Positions 27,949-37,615 of a DNA stretch of 64,000 bases are shown here, one piece after another. Below the pieces are notes generated by a model, which did no database searches, was not told the origin of the DNA, and worked only from the letters and a program-made list of their open reading frames with translations. How positions within the stretch are numbered: position 1 is the stretch's first letter; every line of letters starts with the position of its first letter. Origin of the DNA: Crateriforma conspicua (GTDB lineage Bacteria; Planctomycetota; Planctomycetia; Pirellulales; Pirellulaceae). Location of the stretch: contig NZ_CP036319.1 in NCBI RefSeq assembly GCF_007752935.1, positions 4,588,001-4,652,000 on the forward strand. The letters are read 5' to 3'. A program made the translations under genes and the position numbers.

Positions 27949-30924
27949 ATGACCAAACAACTAAGCGACCTGACGGCAAGCGAATTAGCCCGCCTGGACG
28001 CGATCTGCCTGGAATTCGAAGACAGACTACGCAAGGGCGTCAACAACGTTGATGACCTGATCGCATCCTTCCTGGACCGTTTCGATGGATCCTCCAGCGA
28101 ACTGTCCCCCGACCCGATCCTGCTGAAACAGGAATTGGAGTTGGTCGCCCGTGAATACGCCGGCGACGATTCACCTCGGCCGGTGATGGACGCGACGCGA
28201 GGTGCATTCGGTCTGCCTCCGGTCGACGATACCCCCGGCGCTTCGACAGGGTCCGCCGGTACCGCGACCTCTCCACCCGCTAACGGCGCCCCGCAGAGCG
28301 GATCGGCCGGCATTTCCCCCACCGGTCACAAACACCAAGCGGTTGTTGACGACGGCTTGCCCCACATCGGTGACACGATCGGCCCGTACATCATCGACGG
28401 CGAACTGGGACGCGGCGGGATGGGAATCGTGTTCCGCGCAACCGACACACGATTGGATCGCGTCGTGGCGATCAAGATGCTGTCGGTCGGCGGAAAACAT
28501 CACGCGGAATTGGTCGAACGTTTCCAACGCGAAGCCAAGGCGGTCGCCAAGATCGTGCACCCCAACATCGTCGAATTGTTCGACGTGGGCCAACACAACG
28601 GCCTGCCCTATGCCGTGATGGAGTTCCTGCACGGTGAAACGCTGGTCGATCGATTCAAACAGGCACGGTTGTCGACCGACCAAGTCCGCCAAATCGGTGT
28701 TCAAATCGCTAGCGCGCTGGCCACATGCCACGCTTCCGGTGTGATCCACCGGGACTTGAAGCCCCACAACGTCATGCTGATGCACCGCAGTGGTGGCGTC
28801 GATTCGCGGATGAAATCGATCAGTGCCTCGAGCGTCGCCGATGAAGCCACGCAAATCATCCAACCCGATGACGCACCGACGTCCGGTTCGGGCGTATCGG
28901 TTTCCTCTCGCAGCAATCTGACCGTCAAACTGTTCGACTTTGGCCTGTCGCGAGTGCCCCGTGGCGGACTGGAGGTCAACGATGCGTTGCCCGCCGACGC
29001 GGATTCGCCGGCCGCCCATGATGCCAGCACCCAGGGCGGACTGGATGACCAAACTCGAGCCGGTCTGATCTTGGGAACGCCGGGTTACATGTCGCCCGAA
29101 CAGGCCCGCGGCGAAGCGGTCACACCGGCGGCCGACCTGTTCGGCTTGGGTTGCGTCTTGTACGAAGCGTTCTATGGGCGTCGTGCGTTCGAAGGCCAAA
29201 CGTCGGCGGATCGGTTCGCCGCGTCGCTGCACAAGGAACCGCTATACGATCCGATGCGACGCCGTGATGATCCGGAACTGGCCGAGATCATCGAACGCTG
29301 TTTGGCCAAGTCTGTTGACGACCGTCCCAGTTCGGCCGCCGAGGTCGCCGAAGCGTTGCGAATCGAACCGATCGCCGATCCATCGGGTTCGTCGATCAGC
29401 GGATTGGGTCCACCACCGGTCTCCGACGCCACCTTTGGCCGTCGACGATTTGTCGAATCGCTGATGGGCGGCGCCGCCGGCCTGATCATCGGCGGTCTTT
29501 GGCACCAACAGCTGACCGCAGCGATGTACGACATCCGATCACTCGGGGTGCTGACGTTTGTCGAACGTGGAAAGTTGCAAGAAACGCAATCACTGCGCCG
29601 TGAAGATCTGGGCGAACGAATCGCCAGCGAAGGCGAACAGTTGTCACAAGCGTTGGTCAACGAACTGAGCAAAGTCAAAGACTTGACCGTCGCCAAGTTC
29701 TTTCCGCTTTACGCCCAAAATCCAAAACAATACCAAGCCGCCGCAAGAGAACTGGATGTTGACGCGTTGGTCGACGGCCAGTTTCGACGCATCAGCGATG
29801 ATACCGGCCAGTCCAAAGCACTGGAGATCAATCTGCAGATCATTTCCGGCGACGACGGCAAACAACTGTGGGGCGATACCGTCCTGGTCGCCGGCGGCGA
29901 TAATTTGTTGGAGCGTAAGACGATGGCGTCGGCCTTGGTCAAAGCGATCGGCCGCGGCTTGTCATCCACGCGTCAATCCATCGACGGTCTCCGGCGTCCG
30001 AAAGATCCCGAGGTGCTTTGTTGCCTGAACAAGGGCGAAGTCAGCAACGATCCGGACAACGTCGGCGCGATGCGTAAATCGCTGGCTTGCTTCCAACACG
30101 CATTGGAAGGCGATCCGGAATACGCCGAAAGCCACGCCGGGGTGGCGTTGATGTCGGTTTCGTTGGCCGGCCGTGTCGACGGAGACGAATGCGTTTCGTT
30201 GGTCAACAAAGCTCGCGATCATATCCGCCTGGCTTTGACGTTTGACCCCGACAACATGAAAGCAAAGCTGGCCCGGGCGATGATCGATTGGCAAATCGAT
30301 TTCAACTATGAACCGGCCTACAAAGTCCTGGAAGAACTGGCGCCCCAATATCCCAACGCCTGGCAGGTGTATCATCAATGGGGGCTGTTGTCGCTGACGA
30401 TGTCACAAAACGCGATCGCGTTGCAACAATTGCGAATGGCCGTTCGTTTGGCGCCGCGGTTGCAATCCGCCAAAGCCGATGTGGCCCGTGCCCAGTGGTT
30501 GCGTGGTCAACGCAGCCGAGCCACCCAGGACGCGCAGTTCGAATTGGAAGAACGGCCCACTGACGTCTATGCCCGCGGCCTGTTGATCGATCTGCACGAA
30601 CAAATCGAAGACTTCACCGCCGCAGCGGCCGTCGACCCGGAATTCGGATCACCCACCGGCGGCGGATGGAATCGATCGACGTATCAGAAGCGACGCGAAC
30701 AACGGCTGTCGGCCATCCCGTACGGACCGTTCGGCAAAGTCAGCAACCAGATTTTGTTCTGGCAACGCTTTGGCACCACGGAACTTTCCAGTTACGAACA
30801 GTTCCACCTGTGGTCCAAAGCCCAGTCGCCGTCGCTGCCGTTCCTGTTGGCCCGGCACCCGGCGTTGCTGTCGATGCGGTCGGCTGATTATGGACGCGAA
30901 GTGTTGCCGCGTGGCTTTTTCTAG
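27949..30924 (+). CDS. Ser/Thr protein kinase with C-terminal FlgO/CsgG-like and TPR region
   Basis: 991 residues. The kinase domain is at about 145-450: GRGGMGIVF, catalytic Lys in VVAIKML (about 174), HRDLKPHN (His267, Asp269), DFG (Asp330), GTPGYMSPEQ. About 40 extra Ser/Asp-rich residues sit between the HRD loop and DFG. A single hydrophobic segment at about 500-520 (LMGGAAGLIIGGLW) is followed by a domain resembling the TolB-N/FlgO type (ARELDVDALVDGQFRRI, LEINLQIISGDDGKQLWGDTV), and then TPR-like helices from about 690 to 890. The layout is a classic planctomycete transmembrane kinase with a sensory outer part. The upstream ECF sigma factor is a likely target. Confidence 0.87.
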   Translation: MTKQLSDLTASELARLDAICLEFEDRLRKGVNNVDDLIASFLDRFDGSSSELSPDPILLKQELELVAREYAGDDSPRPVMDATRGAFGLPPVDDTPGASTGSAGTATSPPANGAPQSGSAGISPTGHKHQAVVDDGLPHIGDTIGPYIIDGELGRGGMGIVFRATDTRLDRVVAIKMLSVGGKHHAELVERFQREAKAVAKIVHPNIVELFDVGQHNGLPYAVMEFLHGETLVDRFKQARLSTDQVRQIGVQIASALATCHASGVIHRDLKPHNVMLMHRSGGVDSRMKSISASSVADEATQIIQPDDAPTSGSGVSVSSRSNLTVKLFDFGLSRVPRGGLEVNDALPADADSPAAHDASTQGGLDDQTRAGLILGTPGYMSPEQARGEAVTPAADLFGLGCVLYEAFYGRRAFEGQTSADRFAASLHKEPLYDPMRRRDDPELAEIIERCLAKSVDDRPSSAAEVAEALRIEPIADPSGSSISGLGPPPVSDATFGRRRFVESLMGGAAGLIIGGLWHQQLTAAMYDIRSLGVLTFVERGKLQETQSLRREDLGERIASEGEQLSQALVNELSKVKDLTVAKFFPLYAQNPKQYQAAARELDVDALVDGQFRRISDDTGQSKALEINLQIISGDDGKQLWGDTVLVAGGDNLLERKTMASALVKAIGRGLSSTRQSIDGLRRPKDPEVLCCLNKGEVSNDPDNVGAMRKSLACFQHALEGDPEYAESHAGVALMSVSLAGRVDGDECVSLVNKARDHIRLALTFDPDNMKAKLARAMIDWQIDFNYEPAYKVLEELAPQYPNAWQVYHQWGLLSLTMSQNAIALQQLRMAVRLAPRLQSAKADVARAQWLRGQRSRATQDAQFELEERPTDVYARGLLIDLHEQIEDFTAAAAVDPEFGSPTGGGWNRSTYQKRREQRLSAIPYGPFGKVSNQILFWQRFGTTELSSYEQFHLWSKAQSPSLPFLLARHPALLSMRSADYGREVLPRGFF

Positions 30925-30929
30925 ATCGA

Positions 30930-32729
30930 CTAAGCCTGTTCGGAATCGCTAAGCACGGCCATGAAAGCTTTCTGGCTGATTTCGACATTGCCGATCGCCT
31001 TCATTCGCTTCTTGCCTTCCTTCTGCTTTTGCAGCAGTTTTCGCTTCCGCGTGATATCGCCACCGTAACACTTGGCCGTCACGTTCTTTCGCATCGCCGG
31101 CACGGTTTCTCGCGCGATCACACGGCTGCCGATCGCCGCTTGGACCGCGACCTCGAACATGTGACGCTCGATTTCTTTCTTCAAACGCTTCGCCACCGCA
31201 CGGCCACGACGGTCGGCATCGGCGCGGTTACAAACGATGCTGAGAGCGTCGACACGTTTGCCGTTGACCAAAATGTCCATCCGCACCAGATCCGCCGGTT
31301 CATAGCCGACCATTTCATAATCCAGGGTGCCGTAACCGCGGGTGCAACTCTTGATCTTGTCGTGCAAGTCATAAACGACCTCGGCCAGTGGGATGTCATA
31401 AGTCAACATCGCGCGTCCGGCGGCCAAGTATTCCTGGCTTTTCTGAATGCCACGTCTTTCCTGGCACAGCTTCATCACGGGACCGATGAAATCATCCGGA
31501 ACGATGACGTTGCACCGCACGATCGGCTGGCGAAATTCTTCGATGTCGCCGGGATCCGGAACGTCTTGTGGCTTGTGGATCTCGTGGACCTCGCCACGTT
31601 TGTCGGTGATCTCGTAGGTGACGTTGGGGGCCGTTTGCACCAAGTCGATGTCGGCTTCGTTTTCCAACCGTTGCTGGATGATTTCCATGTGCAACAGCCC
31701 CAGGAAGCCGCATCGAAACCCGAAGCCCAATGCGTCACTGGTTTCCGGTTCGAATTCAAAGCTGGGGTCGTTGATCGACAATCGTTCCAGCGCGTCACGT
31801 AATTCGCTGAAGTCCTGGCCGTCGCTGGGGAACAAGCCGCAATAGACCATTCGCTTGGGCCGGTCGTAGCCGGGCAACGGCTCGGCCGGGTTGTCGCCGG
31901 GAACGCTGACGGTGTCGCCGATGTGAACATCGGAAAGGCTTTTGATGTTGCAAATCAAATAGCCGACTTGGCCGGCCGACAGCGAATCACGCGACTGTCG
32001 CTGAGGCGTGAACTGTCCCAGTTCGACCACTTCGTGCTCGGTGCCGGCACGCAGAAACCGAATCTTCTGGCCTTTGCGAACCGCGCCCTGCCGGATCCGC
32101 ACGTAGGTGATCGCGCCGCGAAAATCATCGTAGTTCGAATCGAACACCATCGCCTGTAGCTTGGCTTTCGGATCGCCGCCGGGATCGGGAACGTGTTCGA
32201 TGATCGTGTCGATCAGCCCGTCGACGCCTTGCCCGGTCTTGGCACTGACGCGAACGCAATCGTCCGGATCGGTACCCAAGCTGTTCATCATTTCTTCGGC
32301 GACTTCATCCGGCCGCGCGTGGGTCAGGTCGATCTTGTTAATCACCGGAATGATGGTCAGATCGTGTTCCATGGCGGCAAAAGCGTTGGCCACGGTTTGA
32401 GCCTCGACACCTTGAAACGCATCGACCAGCAACAGCGCGCCTTCGCAACACGCCAGCGATCGTGACACTTCGTATTGAAAGTCGACGTGGCCGGGCGTGT
32501 CGATCAAGTTCAGTTCATAATCTTGGCCGTTTCGTTTGAAACGCATCGTCACGCTGCGCGCTTTGATCGTGATCCCGCGTTGGCGTTCCAGTTCCAAGTC
32601 GTCCAACAGCTGCGATTTCATCTCGCGTGTGCTGACGGTGCCGGTGACTTCCAACAGACGATCGGCCAGCGTGCTTTTGCCGTGGTCGATGTGCGCGATG
32701 ATGCAGAAGTTGCGTATTTGTGTGGACAT
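30930..32729 (-). CDS. lepA: Elongation factor 4 (LepA)
   Basis: 599 residues, normal length. The GTPase domain opens NFCIIAHIDHGKSTLADRLLE; DTPGHVDF and NKIDL are intact. The LepA-specific C terminus follows: RADADRRGRAVAKRLKKEIERHMFEVAVQAAIGSRVIARETVPAMRKNVTAKCYGGDITRKRKLL-type sequence, whose last part contacts the ribosomal P-site region. EF4 back-translocates or assists ribosomes under stress. The ATG at 32729 matches the family start (MSTQIRNF). The stop lies five bases from the convergent kinase stop. Confidence 0.97.
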   Translation of the reverse strand: MSTQIRNFCIIAHIDHGKSTLADRLLEVTGTVSTREMKSQLLDDLELERQRGITIKARSVTMRFKRNGQDYELNLIDTPGHVDFQYEVSRSLACCEGALLLVDAFQGVEAQTVANAFAAMEHDLTIIPVINKIDLTHARPDEVAEEMMNSLGTDPDDCVRVSAKTGQGVDGLIDTIIEHVPDPGGDPKAKLQAMVFDSNYDDFRGAITYVRIRQGAVRKGQKIRFLRAGTEHEVVELGQFTPQRQSRDSLSAGQVGYLICNIKSLSDVHIGDTVSVPGDNPAEPLPGYDRPKRMVYCGLFPSDGQDFSELRDALERLSINDPSFEFEPETSDALGFGFRCGFLGLLHMEIIQQRLENEADIDLVQTAPNVTYEITDKRGEVHEIHKPQDVPDPGDIEEFRQPIVRCNVIVPDDFIGPVMKLCQERRGIQKSQEYLAAGRAMLTYDIPLAEVVYDLHDKIKSCTRGYGTLDYEMVGYEPADLVRMDILVNGKRVDALSIVCNRADADRRGRAVAKRLKKEIERHMFEVAVQAAIGSRVIARETVPAMRKNVTAKCYGGDITRKRKLLQKQKEGKKRMKAIGNVEISQKAFMAVLSDSEQA

Positions 32730-32795
32730 AAAGATCGCTATGCGAAGCCGCCCTTGGGTCATGGACGGTGTGAGTGTTTCAACCGATCAATCGAT

Positions 32796-33833
32796 TCAAT
32801 CGTGACGCGGATGTTCGTGTCGGGCGTATCCGGCGGCGCCCAGGTAGCCGGCGTCGCCGCCAAGGGAAGCGAACTGGATCGACGTGCCTTCGAAAACATT
32901 GTCGAACGTGCGAGCCCGAAACTCATCGGCCACGCCCTTTAGGAATCGGCGGCCGACGTCACAATCAGCACCGCCGAAATTCATCGCGCCGCCCAGAACG
33001 ACGCTGCCGGGATCGGTGATGTGGACGATCGTGGTGACGCCGATGCCCAACCATTTTGCCGTTTCGTCGACGATTTCCAATGCCAACTGGTCACCTTCGA
33101 TCGCGGCTTCCCAAACCCGCTTGGCGGTCAGCTCGGTATCGCTGCCACCCATCGAACCGCTCAAACAGCTGTCTTGACCACGGGTCAATTGCTCCAAAGT
33201 TCGCTGGACCACGGCACTGGCCGACGCATAGGCCTCCAGTTGCCCACGTCCGCCCCCCCAGACACACAGCCGTGCGGTGGGCGATGGATCAACGATCAGA
33301 TGCCCGCATTCGCTGCCGAAACTGTTCACCCCGTTGACCAATTCGCCGTCGACGATCAGCCCGCCGCCGACGCCGGTGCCCAACGTCAGCAACACCATCG
33401 AACGGTCCGCACGCCCACTGCCCAGCCAAAATTCGCCGTAGGCGGCCGCATTGGCATCGTTCAAAAACGTGACCGGCCGTCCGAATCGCTGGGCGATCGC
33501 GTCGACCAGGTGATAGCCCCACCAGCTTGGCAACTGTGGCGGCTGAACGAGCGTCCCGGCCTGCAGATCCATTGGCCCGGGAGCCCCGACGCCGACCGCG
33601 GCCACCCGTGTTTGAATGCCCAACTGGCGGTCGATTTCTGCGGCCACCTCGGCGACGCGACCGACCGCCGCTTCGGGACCTTCGCTTTCACGCGTCGGGA
33701 TCCGCCGATACGCGACCGTGCCTCCGTCGCTGTCGACCAGGCCGATTTTGATGCCCGTGCCGCCGATATCCACGCCCCAGTAGAATGGCGGCTTGGCGTC
33801 GCCGATGTCGATCAATGCAGGGGTGCTGGTCAT
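32796..33833 (-). CDS. ROK-family sugar kinase (glucokinase-like)
   Basis: 345 residues. The ATP-binding GVDIGGTGIKIGLVD motif is at about 19-33, the catalytic-base region FLNDANAAAYGE at about 143, and the phosphate-2 motif LTLGTGVGGGLIVDGEL at about 168. The ROK signature region is altered: where most ROK kinases have a CxCGxxGCxE zinc motif this one reads LCVWGGGRGQLEAYAS, retaining one Cys only. The substrate is probably glucose or another hexose, but this is not certain. It is downstream of lepA's start on the same strand, 66 bases from it. Confidence 0.85.
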   Translation of the reverse strand: MTSTPALIDIGDAKPPFYWGVDIGGTGIKIGLVDSDGGTVAYRRIPTRESEGPEAAVGRVAEVAAEIDRQLGIQTRVAAVGVGAPGPMDLQAGTLVQPPQLPSWWGYHLVDAIAQRFGRPVTFLNDANAAAYGEFWLGSGRADRSMVLLTLGTGVGGGLIVDGELVNGVNSFGSECGHLIVDPSPTARLCVWGGGRGQLEAYASASAVVQRTLEQLTRGQDSCLSGSMGGSDTELTAKRVWEAAIEGDQLALEIVDETAKWLGIGVTTIVHITDPGSVVLGGAMNFGGADCDVGRRFLKGVADEFRARTFDNVFEGTSIQFASLGGDAGYLGAAGYARHEHPRHD

Positions 33834-34097
33834 ATACGTTGGACAGGATCGTCGATGGGCCGCGGCACGACGGTGGGGTGGTTCGCGTGCAAAGCTGAAA
33901 TGTCAAAGACGTGGAAGTATAGGAACGCCCCGACATCGTCACAACGCGGCCCCTTTGGTCGATCCACCGCTGTCGGACCTGATCCGCACAGTTCCGAGGC
34001 CCGATCCGGGTCAAGTCGCCATTTGGGTCCGACCCCCGGCATCGGCGTCCGGTCCAGCCTGTTCGTCCCCGCCTGCCCTCAAACGTTTCCCCAGCGC

Positions 34098-35468
34098 ATG
34101 AAGCTTGTCTACCTGACCGCCGGAGCCGCCGGGATGTACTGCGGCAGTTGCATGCATGACAACGCGCTGGCCAGAGCGTTGGCGGGCAGAGGCGTCGATT
34201 GTGTGCTGCAACCGCTGTACACACCGATCCGCACCGACGAAATTAGCGTGGCGCGATCTCAGGTTTTCTTCGGCGGCATCGAGATTTATCTGCTTCAGCA
34301 GATGCCGTGGCTGCGATTCATTCCCGCCGCCCTGCGTTCTTGGCTGAACCATCCGGCGATCCTGCGATGGGCGACTCGCCGCGCCGGATCGACCGATCCG
34401 GCCGTCCTTGGCGATCTGGCCCTTTCGATGCTGCGGGGCGAACATGGCCGCCAAGCGGATGAAGTCCGGCGTCTGGTCGATTGGCTGGAATCCGACATGC
34501 GACCCGACGCGGTCGTGCTGACCAATTTGCTGATCGGTGGCATGCTGCCCACACTTCGGCGGCGGCTGCCGGAAACCAAGATCATCGTCTTGCTGCAGGG
34601 CGACGACATTTTCCTGGACCACTTGCCCGAGCAACAACGGGCGGAAGCAATCCGGCTGTGCAGCGACCTGGCCGAATCGGTGGATCATTTCGTCGTTAAC
34701 AGTCGCTTCTACGGCGAAAAGATGTCCGCTTTGTTGGGCATTCCCGATGATCGCTGGTTGGTCCACCCGTTGTCGATCGACGTCGCCGAAATGCAGGCCG
34801 CCCCGAACAACGACGCCTCCGCCGAATCCGACAGCGCCAGCATTTTTCGTTTGGGCTACCTGGCACGAATCGCACCGGAAAAGGGCCTTCACCATCTGGT
34901 CGATGCCTTCATCGAACTGTGCCAACGCGACGAAACACCCGGCATCGAATTGCACGTCGCCGGCTGGATGGGTGACCAAAACCGACCGTACTTTGACCAG
35001 CTGGTCCGTCGAATCGAACAAACGGGTCTGGGCGATCAGTTTTTCCATCACGGCAGCCCCGACCTTAACGGCAAGATCCGGTTCCTGCGGTCTTTGGACC
35101 TGCTCAGCGTGCCGACCGATTACGAAGACCCCAAGGGCCTGTTCGTTCTGGAAGCGTTGGCCAATGGCGTGCCGGTCGTCCAACCCGACCACGGTGCGTT
35201 CGGTGAATTGGTCCAGTCCACCGGTGGCGGTTTGACGTATCCCTGCGACCATCCTGACGGACTGACAGACACGATCGATCGGCTGCGCAGCGATGACGAA
35301 TTGCGAATCGCACTGGGACGCAAAGGCCAAAGCATCGTCAGCGAAAGGCACACCATCGACGGCGCCGCACAGAATTTGATCGACCTAATAACGTCACTTC
35401 AAAAGCACCAGCATCCCGACCTTCCTTTGTCGCCTGAATCTGGCAATCCCGCGACCGAGAACGTCTGA
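34098..35468 (+). CDS. GT4-family glycosyltransferase
   Basis: 456 residues of GT-B fold. The N-terminal half begins MKLVYLTAGAAGMYCGSCMHDN. The C-terminal donor-binding half has RLGYLARIAPEKGLHHLVDAF and the catalytic E-x7-E region DPKGLFVLEALANGVPVVQPDHGAF. Family members transfer sugars from NDP-sugars to lipids, polysaccharides or small molecules. The rightward gene is followed by the convergent radical SAM gene and, 2.1 kb further, the polyketide operon. Involvement in glycosylating that product is possible but unsupported. Confidence 0.85.
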   Translation: MKLVYLTAGAAGMYCGSCMHDNALARALAGRGVDCVLQPLYTPIRTDEISVARSQVFFGGIEIYLLQQMPWLRFIPAALRSWLNHPAILRWATRRAGSTDPAVLGDLALSMLRGEHGRQADEVRRLVDWLESDMRPDAVVLTNLLIGGMLPTLRRRLPETKIIVLLQGDDIFLDHLPEQQRAEAIRLCSDLAESVDHFVVNSRFYGEKMSALLGIPDDRWLVHPLSIDVAEMQAAPNNDASAESDSASIFRLGYLARIAPEKGLHHLVDAFIELCQRDETPGIELHVAGWMGDQNRPYFDQLVRRIEQTGLGDQFFHHGSPDLNGKIRFLRSLDLLSVPTDYEDPKGLFVLEALANGVPVVQPDHGAFGELVQSTGGGLTYPCDHPDGLTDTIDRLRSDDELRIALGRKGQSIVSERHTIDGAAQNLIDLITSLQKHQHPDLPLSPESGNPATENV

Positions 35469-35496
35469 TAGTCCCGCCGTGCCACGCCCGATAGTT

Positions 35497-37263
35497 TCAA
35501 GGGGAACCAGCATGGCTGGTCACCGAAACCGGCAATGCATCGGACGACGATTCGACCACCGGCAACGTGCCCAGTCTCCGGTGCATTTCCTGGACACTGC
35601 GTGGATACGCCGCGTGGTTTTCGGCAAAGTCGATCGAAACGTCCAACGCGTCCAGCATCTTTTCGGTCTGGCCATGAAAATGCAGATACGATCCCATCAA
35701 CGTATGAGCGTATTCGAACTTGGTCGGCCCCATTAGCGCAGCGCGGAAGAAATTCCGCAGGTACAACCAGCGTGTCGAACGATCGGACAACAGCCGCCAA
35801 GCGATGGTGCGAAACCCACGAAACATCCGTCGAAATTCCCAGCCATTGGGAACGTGTTTATTGACGATCTTGATTCGGCGGGTCGTGTCCAAAACACGAT
35901 CCATGAATGCTTTGGGGCTGTAAACGGTCGCGATGATCGTCCGCAATTCTTGATAGATTTCCAGCCGGTCACGCTGCGTTACGAAATTCAAACCGCTGAT
36001 CGTTTGGTCCTTGGATTCATTGCTGCGAAGTTCATAATTGGACGAACCATCGGAAAGCCACTGGTGATTGGAATCAATCAGCCGTCGTTCCCGCGCCAAA
36101 CGACGCGTCAACTGTGTGTTTGGCAGGGCACTCAACAGCCCGACCATCGACAACGCGATTCCACTTTCTTGGATGAAGCGAATCATCGGCCCATCGGTTC
36201 CCGGTTTATCCGTGTCGAACCCGATGATAAGCCCAGCGGCGATGGAAATGCCGTGATCGTAAATTGTGCGCACCCGCTGAATGATAGGCTGGACGGTGTT
36301 GATCCGTTTTTGGGTATGAATCAACGTCTCTTCATCAGGCGATTCGATCCCCAAGAAGACATAACGAAACTGAACCTCACGCATCAGCTTCATCAGATCC
36401 GTATCGTCAGCCAGATTGATGCTGGCCTCGGTGGAAAACACAAAAGGGTAATTGTGTTCTTCGTTCCAGGTTTTGATGGCTTCAAGCAACGGACGGATCA
36501 GTTTCCGATTGCCGATGAAGTTGTCGTCGGTAAAATCCACCCAACCGCGATAGCCCAGGTCGTACAGCGTTTGCAGTTCCGCGACGAATTGCTGTGGCGT
36601 TTTTACTCGCGGTACGCGACCGAACAATTCGATGATGTCACAGAATTCACAGTTGTAAGGGCAGCCACGCGATGACTGGACGCCGACGTGCAAATAGTCG
36701 TCAAATGAAATCAGATCGAATCGTGGCGTCGGGGTCTTCGTCACATCCGGTTTGCGTTCGGATTGGAACAATCCTCTCGGATTGCCGTCACGCCAACTGT
36801 CCAGCCAAATTGGAATGGTTGCTTCGCCTTCGCCGGTGACCACCGCGTCGGCATGTTCATAGATGTGGGGTTGGCTGGTCGGATCGGGACCGCCCACGGC
36901 AATGAACTTTCCGTCGGCCTTGGCCTTTTCGATCAGCTTCAAGACGCCGGGCTGTTGGGGCAGCATACCGCCGGTACAGATGATATCGGCGTTCCGCCAA
37001 GCTTCTTCGTCCAGCGGCCCGACATTCAAATCGCACAGTTCAAACTGCCACGAATCGGGCAACAGGGCGGCGACGGTCATCAGCCCCAAGGGTGGCGCGG
37101 TGGCCTTGGCCCCGATCGCCCGGGCACTTTCGACGAAATTCCAGTAATTGGTCGATTCGAAACACGGCTGAACCAACAGACAACGGATCGGCCCGTCGGG
37201 GTTTTCCGGCAATCGGCCCAGGCCGGCCAGGGCCACATCGTGCTGTGCTTCGGAATCGGACAT
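35497..37263 (-). CDS. B12-binding radical SAM protein (DUF4070 type)
   Basis: 588 residues. A cobalamin-binding-like Rossmann domain (about 25-160: LGLMTVAALLPDSWQFELCDLNVGPL, GGPDPTSQP) is followed by a radical SAM core with SSRGCPYNCEFCDI, giving the CxxxCxxC cluster ligands Cys201, Cys205 and Cys208. The B12 domain lacks an obvious DxHxxG motif, as in many members that bind cobalamin without a His ligand. The C-terminal DUF4070-type region runs to the end. The reaction is unknown; relatives act on methylations and lipid or hopanoid modification. It is divergent from the large polyketide synthase operon with 352 bases between. Confidence 0.85.
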   Translation of the reverse strand: MSDSEAQHDVALAGLGRLPENPDGPIRCLLVQPCFESTNYWNFVESARAIGAKATAPPLGLMTVAALLPDSWQFELCDLNVGPLDEEAWRNADIICTGGMLPQQPGVLKLIEKAKADGKFIAVGGPDPTSQPHIYEHADAVVTGEGEATIPIWLDSWRDGNPRGLFQSERKPDVTKTPTPRFDLISFDDYLHVGVQSSRGCPYNCEFCDIIELFGRVPRVKTPQQFVAELQTLYDLGYRGWVDFTDDNFIGNRKLIRPLLEAIKTWNEEHNYPFVFSTEASINLADDTDLMKLMREVQFRYVFLGIESPDEETLIHTQKRINTVQPIIQRVRTIYDHGISIAAGLIIGFDTDKPGTDGPMIRFIQESGIALSMVGLLSALPNTQLTRRLARERRLIDSNHQWLSDGSSNYELRSNESKDQTISGLNFVTQRDRLEIYQELRTIIATVYSPKAFMDRVLDTTRRIKIVNKHVPNGWEFRRMFRGFRTIAWRLLSDRSTRWLYLRNFFRAALMGPTKFEYAHTLMGSYLHFHGQTEKMLDALDVSIDFAENHAAYPRSVQEMHRRLGTLPVVESSSDALPVSVTSHAGSP

Positions 37264-37615
37264 CGGCGGTCTCCGTCGTTTCGGTTGCTGGTCACCGGTA
37301 AATTCACCGGATTTCGGTTTCGCTTCGACCCGGTGGCCGGACCCATGAATGCCCCCCGCCTGTGCCCCCCCTTGCCGCTGTCGTCGGTCACCGCTCCGAA
37401 GAACGGTTTTTAGACTCCTGCGTCTAACACGATCCTCCGAACGACGCGGCCAATCAAGCTCGCAAGGATAATGCGGCTTATCACGCCATTTACCGCCTAT
37501 AAGGCAGGTTAACGCCTGACCATTAAAGGAAAGCCTGGGAGTTTCCCCCGCTCATACTAGACTGCGTGCTTGTCGCACCCCTCGCGAGCCAGCACTTTTC
37601 TGTCGCCGATTTGTC
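37264..37615. promoter_or_regulatory. Intergenic region upstream of the synthase operon
   Basis: 352 bases between the divergent radical SAM and polyketide synthase genes. It is AT-richer than its surroundings near 37480-37560. Two short hairpins share bases: GCCT-ATA-AGGC (37495-37505) and AGGC...GCCT (about 37502-37517), the second containing the palindrome GTTAAC. A CATACT at 37553-37558 could be a -10 box, but no matching -35 was found. Confidence 0.3.

Noticed and set aside
33021-34097. N-terminal extension of the GT4 glycosyltransferase by about 360 codons
   Set aside because: The extension overlaps the ROK kinase on the other strand and has shadow-like composition. GT4 similarity begins exactly at MKLVYLTAGA (34098).
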